64,000 bases of DNA, from contig NW_004955417.1 in assembly GCF_000276665.1 (NCBI RefSeq), forward strand, positions 17,073,502 through 17,137,501, written 5' to 3'. Below the pieces are notes generated by a model, which had not been told where the DNA came from, did no database searches, and saw only the letters and a list, made by a program, of their open reading frames with translations. Positions 33,546-44,409 of this stretch are shown one piece after another; the first letter of the stretch is position 1; every line of letters starts with the position of its first letter. A program made the translations under genes and the position numbers. Source of the stretch: Chinchilla lanigera. Lineage: Eukaryota > Chordata > Mammalia > Rodentia > Chinchillidae.

Positions 33546-33658
33546 GCCAGGCATGGTGCTGCATGCCTGTAATCCTGGTTCTTTAGAAGACTGAGGCAGG
33601 AGGACTGTAAATTCAAGGCCACTCCAAGCAATTTAGTGAGACCCTGTCTCAAAAATAG
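33546..33658 (+). mobile_element. B1 SINE
   Basis: 'agccaggcatggtgctgcat', 'gactgaggcaggaggactgt' and 'tgagaccctgtctcaaaaat'. Confidence 0.9.
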
Positions 33659-33659
33659 T

Positions 33660-34345
33660 TTATCTAGAATTGTGTGTGTATTCAAACATTTCTTCAGTGA
33701 ATACCTATTGTTTTATAATTGCATTTTTGAAAATAAAATAACAAAAATGTCACAAAATATGGTTAATATTTTACACTATTATTATAGGCAAGAGGAACCT
33801 AGGACTGGAAGTGCAGGATGTCAAAGGGAAAGAGAAATACATTTGTGCACATTACTGATTTTTTGGGATTTTTTTAAACTTTAATCAGTGTTTTCACGTG
33901 GATGATTGCATCCACCGTAAGGGACTGGTGCATGTACAAAACACATCTCAGTTTTCCCTCCACCCCCTTTGGCTTTTCCAGCATCAGATTCATTGGTCTT
34001 ATACGACCTTGTAAAGTTAGTTATCAGACATATGATTGAACACCAGGCCAGCAGACCAAAGAACATATCCAACATGTGAGACAGTGGTACTAAGTCAAGG
34101 CACCATTGCACGTACACTCTCCATGCTGCTGGATTCCAATACCTTTTCTCTTTCTCTCTTTTTTCCTACTATCTTTTATTTTGTATTATTACACACAATA
34201 TATTATTATATATTATGTATAATATGTCACATAATCATAACATATAATATAGAACAATATGTAATTTATGTATATCAACAATATAATATAGGTAATATTT
34301 AACAATATGTATTACTATATATTGTATACTCCAATATATCTATAA
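33660..34345. other. Unique sequence ending in a TA-rich tract
   Basis: No gene. 34180-34340 is a long TA/ATT-rich low-complexity tract. A minus-strand frame at 34117-33881 has a hydrophobic stretch near its start, but I could not relate it to a protein. Confidence 0.4.
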
Positions 34346-34364
34346 TTTTGAGAGAATTTTTCTT

Positions 34365-34468
34365 TTGTTTTTTTTTGTTTGTTTGTTTTTCTCTGGTACT
34401 GGGAATCGAACTCACGACCTTGCGCTTGCCAGGCAGGTGCTGTGCCACTGCGCTAAATCCCCAGCCCC
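34365..34468 (-). mobile_element. ID SINE, reverse orientation, 16-bp target duplication
   Basis: 'gaatcgaactcacgaccttg' and 'cgcttgccaggcaggtgctg' to 'taaatccccagcccc'. Flanked by TGAGAGAATTTTTCTT (34349-34364) and TGAGAGAGTTTTTCTT (34469-34484), one mismatch. Confidence 0.95.
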
Positions 34469-34519
34469 TGAGAGAGTTTTTCTTATAAGAGAAACAATGT
34501 GATATCGAAGCTTGTGTGT

Positions 34520-34714
34520 CTAAGTTACTTCACTTAACATTATGGTCGCAAGGTGCATCCATTCTCCTACAAATGACTCAAGTTTATCCTTCTTTATGGC
34601 AGAGTAGAACTCCATTGTGTATAAATAACACATTTTGCTCTCCCGTTCATCTGATGATGGAGATACAGGCTGTTCCCAAGGTCTCGCTGTTCTGAACTGT
34701 GCCGCTATGCACAC
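34520..34714 (-). pseudogene. Remnant of L1 ORF2 C-terminal region
   Basis: The open segment encodes a stretch with YTMEFYSAIKKDK followed by WMHLATIMLSEVT. This matches the well-known conserved C-terminal part of L1 ORF2 protein (endonuclease/reverse transcriptase polyprotein), downstream of the reverse transcriptase domain. Only 64 codons remain and flanking frames are interrupted. It is a dead fragment of the surrounding L1. Confidence 0.85.
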
Positions 34715-35052
34715 ATTACCTGGGTATTCTGCATATGTTGCTGTGGTATGATGTCTTTAACTCTTTCGGGAAAAATGGAATTTCTACTTTTAGTTGTTTG
34801 AGGAACTTCCATACTGATTTCCATAGTGGTTTAGCAGTCTCCAGTCCCACCAATGGTGGAGAAGGGATCCTGTGTACCCACAGCCTCACCAGCATTTGTT
34901 ATCGGTTGATTTCTTGATGATGGCCATTCTTTCTGGTGACATGGAATCCCAGTGTTGCTTTAATTTGCATTTCTCAAATGGTCAGTGCTTTTGAACATGT
35001 TTTCATATATTTATTGGCTGTTTATATTTCTTCATCTGAGAAATGTGTATAC

Positions 35053-35250
35053 CAGTGATGACAAATCTTTTTAGAGATTAGTGCCTAAACTGCAACCTGA
35101 AACACACTTATTTATCACAAAGTGCCAACACTGAAATTAAACCTGCATACTGAGGTTTTAGTTTAGGAAAAAAAAAAAAACTCATACGTTAATATATTTT
35201 GTCTTAAAAGAAAAACAAGCAACACTCATGCCATAGACTCGCCACCACTG
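35053..35250. mobile_element. Non-autonomous hAT-like DNA transposon inside the L1
   Basis: Ends CAGTGATGACAAATC and, on the complement of the right end, CAGTGGTGGCGAGTC: inverted repeats differing only by transitions. Flanks GTGTATAC (35045-35052) and GTTTATTC (35251-35258) agree at 6 of 8 positions, the 8-bp duplication typical of hAT. Removing element and one flank restores continuous L1. The interior ('tttatcacaaagtgccaaca') resembles a hAT group patchily distributed in tetrapods. No transposase. Confidence 0.8.
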
Positions 35251-35564
35251 GTTTATTCATTTCATATCCCCTTTTTTAAATTGGATCTTTAAATTTGAGG
35301 GTCTATCAGTTTTGAGTTCTTTATATATTCTAGGTATTCTTCCTTTGTCTGAAGAGTAATTCGCAAAGTCATGTTTTCCCATTCTGTAGGTTGTCTCTTC
35401 CCTGTTAGAGGTTTTCTTTGCTGTGTGGAAATGTTTTAATTTGATGTGACCCCATTTGTTGATTCTTGATACTATTTCTTGTGCAAAGTCTCTCCCTGCA
35501 CCTATATCTTCAAGAATTTTGCTTATTTATCTTCCAGCAGATTGTTTCTGTTCTAATGTAAAGT

Positions 35565-35845
35565 TTTAAAATGTTTCTGTACATGATAAAAAGCCCTCAC
35601 AGATTAAAGGCAAAGAAAAAAAATCAAGGAAAATAATTTATAAATAAATGCTATATCTTAAGAAATAAATAAATACTCCTTGGGTTTCATCTCCAGTATC
35701 ATATCAAGATAAAAAATTCACTTGAGATGGCAAGACTAAAAAAGATTTAAAAAATCTAGTTCAGCCCAAGCCACGTCCTTAATGCATCGGAGTGCATGCA
35801 CACAAAATACTGAGCCTGGTGCTGGCGTATAGCAATGGCCCAAAT
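35565..35845. other. AT-rich sequence, nothing recognised
   Basis: A-rich; may include more decayed L1. Confidence 0.35.
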
Positions 35846-35849
35846 AATG

Positions 35850-36065
35850 TTAAGTAATAATCATTTCTTGTCCTCGGAGCTTTGCACAGATTAACTCCTT
35901 CAGTTCTCCCAACCACCCCCAAAGCTGTGTTATTTTTAATTTCTTGTATGGATGAGGAATCTGAGGACTGGTGAGGCTAAACAACTTGCTATGATCACAC
36001 AAATACAAGGGGCTCATCCTGAATTGGAGCCCAGTAGCCTGGCTCTATAACTTGTAGCCTTCCCG
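35850..36065 (-). mobile_element. MIR SINE, reverse orientation
   Basis: 'ggatgaggaatctgaggact', 'aaacaacttgctatgatcac' and 'ctttgcacagattaactcct' are complement MIR in order. Confidence 0.8.
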
Positions 36066-36364
36066 CCTCGCTAGACCAGCTGTAGTGGTTCATCTCCTTC
36101 TTCCCTTCAGGTACTTTTCTGTCCTGTGCCGGAAACTGGAGAATGTCATCCCATCTTTCTGGACTTACACGCAACTTTGCTATGATTCTAAGTATCATCA
36201 AAAAAGAAGTCGCTATTACAAGAGAGTAATATTTCATTTGTTTCATATTAATTCATAGCAGTGGAGGAGAAGTGACAAGACCTATGTCCTCTCTTCCCAA
36301 AAGCAGAGAGAGAGCAGTGTCAAGAGACTCCTTTTTCATTTAAAAGTCAACCAATAGTACCGGG

Positions 36365-36900
36365 TGTATTCTTAGTATGAAGGCAGAGGTTATTTGATGA
36401 CTGAGGCAGATGTGGTCCTTTCTCTCATGGTGCTTATATTCTTAAGGAGGAAACGATTATTAATGAGCACAAAGGCAATGTGATCATTGCTGCAAGAAAA
36501 GGCAGATGTATGAGAGACTTCACTTGTGGCGCCCACCTTCGTGTGGAAGGAAGAACGGGGTTTCTGAGAATGGAGCACAGCATAAGAGTTGGGGGATGAG
36601 TGCAGATCAAACCAGGGAAGGGCAGATGGGGGGGCATCTTAGGAGGAGGGGCGAGCATGTGCACCACAGAGGCAGAAGGGAGCAGGCCCCACTAAGGACG
36701 TGAAAGCAGGTGACAGTGGCCAGAGCGCTAGAGAGCAGGAGAGCGCAGGGGAGACGAAGGGCGGTGACAGAGAGATATCTGAGCACCGATGCGACAGTGG
36801 CTAAAGTGTGATTCTTAACGGCCGCTGAGTGCATTCTGTGGGTTGGGATGCTTGCAGGCAGGTCGAGAGATGAGGGGAGAATACAAAATCGAAGGAAAGG
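36365..36900 (-). mobile_element. LINE L2 fragment, reverse orientation
   Basis: 'ctctcatggtgcttatattc' then 'agcacaaaggcaatgtgatc' resemble reversed L2 3' sequence. The right part is purine-rich and weakly matched. Frames on both strands here are relics. Confidence 0.5.
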
Positions 36901-36965
36901 AGGATGCGATTCCCGCTTAAAATTGAACCTGGAGTAATGTGAGGAAATTTTGAAATTTCATATCC

Positions 36966-37327
36966 TTTGGGTACTTGTATGAATCTGCTTTTCCATTACT
37001 GGGACAAAACGATATTTACAACTTAAAGGAGAGAATTTTATTTTGGCTCACAGTTACAGAGGCTTCAGTCCATGGTCTGCTGGCTCCAAGGCAGGAAGGA
37101 GCATGGTGGTGGAAGGACATGGAAGAGGAAAGTTGCTACCTCCATGGCATCCAGGAAGCAGAAAGCAGGGGGAGATCACCCCAGAGAAAGAGGTCTAGGA
37201 TCAGATATGGTCCTCTGGGTCGTGCCTCCCTGACCCAGTTGGACACATCCAGAAGTGTGTTTACTATTCTCCTGGTAGTCTGTCTCTAAAGCCAATGAAG
37301 TTGATGATCAAGACTAACAGTCATAAC
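36966..37327 (+). mobile_element. MaLR-type LTR
   Basis: 'tgaatctgcttttccattac', 'gagagaattttattttggct', 'ggaagcagaaagcaggggga' and the end 'gatcaagactaacagtcata' show the order of rodent MaLR-like LTRs. The 104-codon frame inside is incidental. Confidence 0.65.
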
Positions 37328-37639
37328 ATTTAAATGGTTAATGGCGCAGATCAGTGGATGGCGCTTTGCTTAGCAGGACCCAGTAATACCTTTTAGGGTC
37401 TAAGAAGTCAGGCCTGGAGTTTTGCTTGCTATAGGAGGAGGAGTGCTAAGCTCTGATATTCTGACTGTGTGTACAGAAACACTAGAGGAGTGAGGGGTAG
37501 ATAACCCTGAGATTGAGGTTATGAGAGGTCCTAGAGCAGAACCAGGCAGCTGGGGAATTCTCAGTAGAGATGGGAGTGGCAGGTAAATTTTGGTAATTCC
37601 AATGTCCACTGTAAATTTGCAGTTGGTTTATTTTTGTGT

Positions 37640-38250
37640 GATTATCTTCTCTGAAACTTTCAGAATTGTTCTGCTCACTCATTTGCCTTGAATTAGTGAT
37701 GCTTGGGAGAGGAAATGAAGGAGGTAGGGAGGGCATAGAGGGCGGGAGGGAGAAAGGAAGGGGCCAGGAAACAGACTGGCCTGTGGAACCGGTCCCTCTA
37801 CAGTGGTGGAATGTGGCTCTGGCCAGGGGGAAAACAGTGGCATGGGGTACAGTGAGAGCTGGCTGAGGAGCAGACGGGATCACACACACACTAGGGGGAG
37901 AGCTTTGGAAGACAGACGGGAAGATACTTGGGCAGCTTCAGCAATAACAATAGAAGGTGGCAACTATGCTAGTGGAGGAGAGGGATTTAATGGGCAGACA
38001 TAGTAGACATGTATCAATTATTGTAGACCACACTTTTTTGGGAGGGGGATAGTGTATACTGGCTTTAAAAAACTTACAGTTTAATGAGAGTAGAAGGGCA
38101 AAACCAAATGAAAAACAGAACTAATGTCCAGGAGACACACAAACACGTGCTGTGGCACAGAGTTCCTGGAACTTTTGAGCGACAAAAGCTCTGTGTGACG
38201 AAGGGATGATTCAGGGGACAAAGGGTGTGGTATTCTATGAGATTTGGTGG
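37640..38250 (-). mobile_element. Probable LINE L2 relics, reverse orientation
   Basis: 'aaaaacttacagtttaatga' (38068) matches the reversed L2 3' region. 37740-38000 has the purine-rich character of reversed L2 ORF2. Alignment by eye is weak. Confidence 0.4.
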
Positions 38251-38254
38251 TTTG

Positions 38255-38620
38255 TTTTCAAGGAAACTTTACGCTTCCCTCCCCTTTCCTGCTGTACCTG
38301 CTCTTTCCTGCTCTGATCTGCAGAATCCTAAAGGGCACCAACGACAGGGGAAGGCGTGTTTTCCAGGAGCGATTCCCTTCCACCTTGGGACCCTTGAAGG
38401 AAACAGGATGTAAGCGATGGCCTGGGGAGGGAAGAGGCGGCCAGGTTGTGCACACAGAAGCACAGAGTTATCTGCTGCATCCCCTGGTGCCCTGCGGAGG
38501 AACAACGGCTTTGGCCAAGCTCAGGGTCAAGTGTGTGGTGAGACAGGCATGGTTTGTGTGCTCTGATGGGCCGGTAGGTGGTTCTGAGCCACAAGTTCTG
38601 TGCAGTTGTTTCTTTGTATC
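38255..38620. other. G+C-richer unique sequence, no gene supported
   Basis: Open on several frames of both strands (38244-38669 plus, 38328-38627 minus). No product recognised and no clear splice context. Confidence 0.35.
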
Positions 38621-38624
38621 TTAT

Positions 38625-38770
38625 CACCCACAGCCCTCTGCACTCTTATTATCCTCTTTGTACAGGTGAAGAATCTGAGTCCCAGGAATAATTAACAAGC
38701 AACATTTCTAAATCATACCACTGGCAACCAAGATAGACGGTTTGTAATCCCAACTCCTGCTCAAATCCAA
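38625..38770 (-). mobile_element. MIR SINE, reverse orientation
   Basis: 'cttattatcctctttgtaca' and 'ggtgaagaatctgagtccca'. Confidence 0.65.
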
Positions 38771-38774
38771 AGCC

Positions 38775-40270
38775 CGGTCCCACAGCCATCATGCTGGATA
38801 GATAAGCCACCCTAGGATGAGGGGACAGCATTTTTTCTAGTATCAATGCACAAAAGCCATGTGCCAATCTACTTGGCTCGCAGCTAATTCTGGCGAGTCC
38901 TGCCTGAGTCACAGAACCTTGTTTCCATTCTGATTTAGAAGACTGGTTGGCAGCAGTGCATAAAGGCTGTATCAGAAAGAAAACGATGGGATTTTGTTTA
39001 TTTGTGGGGTGGATTATTTAATATTATTCCCTACTCCGCAAAATTAAATTCATGTCCACTTCATTGTCTATGGTCTCAGAATAACTTGTCTATGCATATC
39101 AACCACAGGAAACAGCTCATGAATAATAAAGTGAGAAGGTTTATTTTCCAGGTCTTTTGTTCTACTGCTGTTCAGCTTATGCAGAGAGCAAGGGAGGAAG
39201 GATTTCAGATTAATTGCAGTAGAGCTCACTGAATAATGCAGAATCGGTGGTTGCATTCCTCATAGGGAAACACCTTCTTTGCATCCTTTCAAAAGTAAAT
39301 TTTAAGCAGTGTCCCTAAAGATTCACTTCCACATTTTAAAAGAAGTGCATTTTAAGAATACTATTTTGCATTACTCAGTATTAGCCATGCAAATGGTTTT
39401 CACTGATGGCCCGTCCTGGACACACACCTGACGCGCTGAGGTCTGAACCTAGCCCTCGGAGGCCGGCGTGAGAAGCTTGGGGCTGACTGGCTGAGCTGAA
39501 TCTGAAGATTATACTTCAGTTGTGGCTGAGTGCATGGCTTATTGTTATTTGCTTCACTAATCTCCGATCTCCAGGAATTCCAAAGCTCTGCGTAAGTTAC
39601 CTCCTACCCAGGGGCCTTCAAAGGCTGGCTGTGCCGGGGCCTCATTCTGTCTGCCAGACCAAGAAAGGAGGGGGAAAACAAAGAGATAGCTTGGACTCCT
39701 TCTGCAACTGGCATGTGCAAAATAATTTTAGGGTCAAATGAGGAAAGAGATTAAATCTATTACTATATGGTGAATAATATGAGCATTTAAACACAGTTTT
39801 GGTTTCATTGCTCACCCTCTGTTGGCTTGGAATTCCACTAGCTGAACGGATTTAATATTTGAGGGATGACAGTCCTGCCTTCTCAGTATGTCATGGGGAT
39901 TGCTGTCACTTGGCATTGACTCTTTTTGTACCTTCGCTATGACTCCCAGGCCAGGATTTAGGTTGCCGAAAAGAAAGCGGTAGTTTTAGAGGCGCTTTTA
40001 TTATTTTGGTGTCATTTCCCTGAGTTCTGAGTTATTCAGACGGATTATCCAGAGTCCTGACCTTTTCTCCAATCCTGTTGTCTGTGTTAGTTCATTTTTA
40101 CTTTCCTTGCTAATGTACTTGGTCTGGAGACTCCCAAGAAAGCAGGCAACTGCTGCACCCCAGGAAATTATCACAATTCCGATCAGTGTGGCTAAGCAAG
40201 CTGCCTCACCTCGTCTCCTACATCTTTTGAAGTATTTTTTTTTCCCCAAAAGCTTCTTTTCTCTTTCTCT
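38775..40270. other. Unique sequence, nothing recognised
   Basis: No repeat family, RNA gene or exon supported; frames at 40001-40369 (minus) and 40107-40358 (plus) overlap in opposite directions and are unrecognised. Confidence 0.4.
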
Positions 40271-40274
40271 ATGT

Positions 40275-40370
40275 CTGGATGTGTGTTCTGGCCCTGAGAG
40301 CTGTTTGACCTTGGACAAGACACTCAACTTTGCTAAGGTGAATGTGCTGTGTGTGTAAAATGAGGACATG
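40275..40370 (+). mobile_element. MIR SINE fragment
   Basis: 'gctgtttgaccttggacaag' followed by 'acactcaactttgctaaggt' and 'gtaaaatgagga'. Confidence 0.75.
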
Positions 40371-40374
40371 ACTT

Positions 40375-41220
40375 GCTTGCGTGCTGGGAGACTTCAAGAC
40401 TCGAATGTGACGGGGTACAGGAAGCTCTTTGGCGAGGGTGAAGCCTTTACAAAGGCTTGCGATGTATTAATGAACAGCCCATGCTATTCGCCAGCATAGG
40501 TTCTTCCCGTTTGCAGTTTCACAGTCTGATCTCTGAACGGTCCACACTCTCTTCTTAATGCTCTGCACAACCAGATGTGTGTCCTTGGTAGACCTAAGTT
40601 TGACTCCTTTTTGCCTTCTTGGGAAGCAAGCCTCTTCATCCTGCTGCTGGGCTGAAGGTTAGCTTCAGGGAAACTCAAACTTGATTTTTGAAAGCCGAGG
40701 GCCTTTCCACTTTGGGCGTCTAGACATCACGCTATTTGCGGCTCACACGCTTGTGTATTAGGCATCTAGCCGAAGCTGGCCCTGTTCATGGCATTGAGTT
40801 ATGGCAGCCTCGGGGGACCCACTCTTCAGCTGTCTCTTTGTGACCTTCAGGCTGATCTAGAGGTCCTGGTGCCTTTCTTTTGGGGTCAAACCTAGGAAGT
40901 CTCAGCAGGCCAGCTGAGGATAGAGGAGAGGGAGATATCGATTCTCTTGGCTTTCCTCAAAGGGGGTTGAAGGCAGGGTGTCTCTTCACCGGGGGGCAGG
41001 GTCCCTGCTTTTGTTCAGTGGTCTTCTCCTTACAGCTTGAGTTCTGAGTCCCTCAATATTTCCACCAATGCCTTTCAGGCCCACAGGTGAGAACAGCACT
41101 CCTCAGGTACCAGCCCGTGACCATCACACTGTTCCACAGCACTTCCTAGGCAGCCCCTTATGAAACTCTCTCCAGTCACTGGTCGGCGTCCTGTTGGGCC
41201 CTGATTACCTTAGGCAAATA
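40375..41220. other. Unique sequence, nothing recognised
   Basis: Balanced base composition, no gene evidence. Confidence 0.4.
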
Positions 41221-41224
41221 CCCA

Positions 41225-41650
41225 AGCCATGCAACACCTTGCCCTTATGGAGTTTCAATGCTACACGAGGATAACAGATAATTTATAATTCAACTAAAAT
41301 AAGCAAAATAATACTGGTGAAATTAGCTTTGAGATGATATAATTTACTTGAGCAGGAGAAACTGGGGTCTGGGGTGACATATAACATTATATAAGGTAGA
41401 AAGGAAAAGCTATTAGAAGAAGTGATATTTAACCGGACACCCAGGGGACAAAGTGCCGGGGGAGAATGTTGAGGAGTAGGTAGAAGGAGATCACTAGCAT
41501 CAAAGTTCGGCGCTAGAATGAGAAAGAACAAGGGCAGTAGGGAAGACCAGGGTGCTAGATGCAGTGAGTTCAGGGCGTTGGAGCTGGAAGTCAGGAGCCC
41601 CAGAAAGGGACCCGGAGGTGAGCGCAGCCCTGCAGAACTGGCCAGGACTG
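41225..41650 (-). mobile_element. LINE L2 fragment, reverse orientation
   Basis: 'ttgcccttatggagtttcaa' and 'agaagtgatatttaaccgga', then 'gaagaccagggtgctaga': complement L2 3' UTR and ORF2 end. Confidence 0.6.
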
Positions 41651-41786
41651 CTGCGGTACATACACCATTTTTTTCTGCCTATTTGCTTAGACACTCCAGA
41701 AAGACAACAGATCAATAGCAACTTCTTCCCTGCTGGAAAATACAAGTACTGTCTGTATTCTGAGTTGCAGTTCTTAAAAAGTTTAG

Positions 41787-41896
41787 GTTTTTTTTTTGTT
41801 GTTGTTTTTTGGTTTTTTTTCTGGTACCAGGAATCGAACTCATGACCTTGTGCTTGCCAGGCAGGTGCTGTGCCGCTGAGCTAAATCCCCAGCCCC
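41787..41896 (-). mobile_element. ID SINE, reverse orientation, 12-bp target duplication
   Basis: 'gaatcgaactcatgaccttg' to 'taaatccccagcccc', flanked by perfect TAAAAAGTTTAG at 41775-41786 and 41897-41908. The tail (complement AAAAAACC...) is T-rich on this strand. Confidence 0.96.
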
Positions 41897-41909
41897 TAAA
41901 AAGTTTAGT

Positions 41910-43200
41910 TTTGCAGATCCAGATTCTCTGAAGACAGGCCTTGGGCTTCTTCCTCTGTTTGGGCTGCCGCTTTCCGTCTCTCTGCTTGCCATCTACCCGT
42001 CTAGACCCGCGACTGTTGTATGTCAATGCAGAACTGTCTCCCAGAAAGCCAGGCAAGCTTGCGGCTCACTATTTCTCAGAGGGAGCTACCTTTGAGCTTT
42101 CCCCCCTTTTAAAAAATGTACAACCAACATCGCTGACATTCGTATTGGGAAAATCAGACCCCTTCTCTGCAGGTGTCTAACTTTGTGAGACTGACAGCGG
42201 CTTCGTTTCTGACCCTTTAGCCACGTGTGATCAAGCGATATTTAGTAAAAAGAACTTGTTGAAATACTTGAATTTCAGAATATAATACATTCACTTGCCC
42301 GTGAAGGACCCAATGTGAGGGACAATCACGGAACTTTCCAGAACTGATTCTACATTTGAACCCCTTGCCTCCTATTAAAATGCTGGGGACAATAACAGAA
42401 GCAGAAAATGCACAATTGTGTCCAGGCGATTGACACCCCATTTTTGTAGTTTTCCTGATGTCACAGATCCGACTTGGGCATTACTACAGAATTACCACTA
42501 GATGGCAGGAGCGAACAACACAAAACACTGTCTTTCGTCAGTGAAAAACTAGTTCGCTCCTCTTTTTCTAACCTCCGCTTATTAGCTCTGTTCTCTTTAG
42601 TCTTTCACTTTTCCTCTCTGTACCTCACTGTAGTTGTTTCTCTAAATAATAATTTCAAACAACTCAGCCGCTTTCTGTAGAATTAGATCTGAAAGTCGCA
42701 TACACTGAAAACCGAGAAACAAAAAAAAATGCACAAAGTGTGTTCTCGAATTCCAGAAATCTTTCACGGTTTCTTTGTACTTGAGCTGAGGCTAAAGCTT
42801 CAGAGGATACCAAGGCTCGGGAAGACTAGTGCTTTCAGTCCTGGCGCTCGCTCCGGCAGGTGGGGCCTCGGGTGGAGATGAACAGGACACAAAGCAAGAT
42901 AAAATCAGGACCAAGTCCTCCGTCTAAGTGCTAAGCCACATTCCGTGTCTGTGATCTTATCAAAGGGGAGACTAGATGGGGATCAAGGTGCTGAGCGGAA
43001 GTGACTCTTCAAAACAAAGCAAAAGAACCCCCCAAACAGGCAAACAATGAAATATGAAAACAACAATATAACTCACTACAGTCCCGACCTGAGAAATCAC
43101 TACCGTTTCGCTGAGCCATTGGATAGAGGAGAAGCATGTGCTTTGAACAACTGCCAGGCGCTCGCACCCCAAGACAGGGAGCGACGTTTAAGTTCTCTGT
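41910..43200. other. Unique sequence with a CTCF-like site
   Basis: No gene or known repeat was recognised. Frames at 41941-42180 and 42474-42680 are unrelated to any family I know. Confidence 0.4.
42495..42508 (+). promoter_or_regulatory. CTCF-like core motif
   Basis: CCACTAGATGGCAG fits the CTCF core (CCASYAGRKGGCAS) at every position. It lies in unique sequence. Confidence 0.55.
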
Positions 43201-43205
43201 TGTTT

Positions 43206-43299
43206 CTTTTCTTTTTTCGGGGTGGGCACTGGGAATAGAACTCATGACCTCAGGCTTGCCAGGCAGGCACTTGTGCCGCTGAGCTATATCCCCAGCCCT
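43206..43299 (-). mobile_element. ID SINE, reverse orientation
   Basis: 'ggaatagaactcatgacctc' and 'aggcttgccaggcaggcact' to 'agctatatccccagccc'. Confidence 0.92.
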
Positions 43300-43439
43300 T
43301 TGTCTCTCTTCTTGAAGTCAGCTTTCTCTGCTCCGTAGAGCTTCTTCCCTCTTACTAATTCATTTAGTTTTCTGTTTTCGAAGACTTTTCCTCTTGAAGA
43401 TTCAGGTTCTGATTTCTTAAGTACAGAATGCAAGTTTTG

Positions 43440-43567
43440 GAGCTGGGGATTTAGCTCAGCGGCACAGCGCCTGCCTGGCAAGCGGAAGGTCGTGAGTTTG
43501 ATTCCGGGACCAGAAAAAAAAAAAAAAAAAAAAAAAGAACCCGCACCCCCCACCCCCAAATGTAAGT
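43440..43567 (+). mobile_element. ID SINE with extra C-rich 3' sequence inside the target duplication
   Basis: ID body ('agctggggatttagctcagc', 'ggcacagcgcctgcctggca') and a poly(A) run of about 23 are followed by a 31-nt non-A tail rich in C before the target duplication. Flanks CAGAATGCAAGTTTTG (43424-43439) and CAGAACGCAAGTTTTG (43568-43583) differ at one base. The inserted RNA therefore appears to have had a unique 3' end beyond its A-run, as BC1-type ID transcripts do. Confidence 0.85.
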
Positions 43568-43589
43568 CAGAACGCAAGTTTTGTTCCTG

Positions 43590-43945
43590 AATCCCTCTAG
43601 CACTCAAAGGCAGGCTTCAGAGAGCTTCTAGGAGGTCAGTGATGCCAGCAGGTTAGGCGCTGTGGGTAAGCCAGGGGCATTGCCAGGGCCGGCTGTCTCC
43701 TCCCTCCCTTTGTCTCTCTGTCCTGTCCCTGTCTGTCACATGTACTATTCCTGAAAATACACAAATGGCGGATGAAAACACAGTGCGGCATGGATTAGAA
43801 TGAAGTCAGCTCCAAACTAATACGACTATGAAAATCCCCTTCTTTGTTTGAATCATTGTGTTGTGTTCTCCTGACTTTAAACTTAAATAGTTTAAAGAGG
43901 CTGAGAGATAGGGGTGGACTCCTGCGAAGTGATTTCGGGGATCAC
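43590..43945. other. Unique sequence, nothing recognised
   Basis: No gene evidence. Confidence 0.4.
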
Positions 43946-43949
43946 ACAT

Positions 43950-44150
43950 TTACTGGTGAGAGCTATGGCAGCCTAGTAAAACTCAGAGGGTGTAAGAGCT
44001 CATCCCGCAGTTCTGCCTCTGAGTCGTGGGGCCGCATGGGCACAAGAATACGGTTGCTTAGCTGAGGTTTTATTCTCTCACTGGTAAAGCAAAGCGCTCC
44101 ATCTACACCATAGGGTTTTTGCAAGAGTGGACTGAGCTGACGGGTAGAAA
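43950..44150 (+). mobile_element. MIR-like SINE
   Basis: 'ggtgtaagagctcatcccgc', 'ttgcttagctgaggttttat' and 'tctcactggtaaagcaaagc' follow MIR order, diverged. Confidence 0.5.
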
Positions 44151-44214
44151 GTGCCTGCCTCAGCTGCTTAATAAATAGGAATTATTATATGGGGACAGTG
44201 ACCGAGGAATAGTA

Positions 44215-44400
44215 GGATGTGGTCAGGGAAGTTTATCAGAGTTGGTTTAAACCCTGTACTTCGTCGCATACAGGTGGCAAAATCTTGGATGAGCTCCTCA
44301 ATTCTCATTTGTAAAATGGTAATAAATTTCATTGTTTGTAAGGTTATTGCTCCTGGCATTTAGTAATAATTCTGTGGATGCTAACTATTACAGTAGTATT
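44215..44400 (+). mobile_element. MIR SINE
   Basis: 'gtttaaaccctgtacttcgt', 'gagctcctcaattctcattt' and 'gtaaaatggtaataaatttc'. Confidence 0.65.
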
Positions 44401-44409
44401 GATATTAGC

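Larger units (their letters stand above)
34349..35560 (-). mobile_element. L1 fragment (ORF2 3' end and UTR), reverse orientation, with two nested insertions
   Basis: The plus strand carries complement L1: 'gaggaacttccatactgatt', 'ccagtcccaccaatggtgga', 'cctcaccagcatttgttatc' and 'ccccatttgttgattcttga'. An ID (34365-34468) and a 198-bp hAT-like element (35053-35250) have inserted into it. Confidence 0.95.

Noticed and set aside
33881..34117. Minus-strand frame with a hydrophobic segment and a GKAKGGGGK stretch
   Set aside because: Considered as a processed pseudogene, but no parent protein could be recognised and no poly(A) or target duplication was seen.
37334..37360. CTCF-like CAGTGGATGGCGC
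   Set aside because: Differs from the core consensus at two positions.
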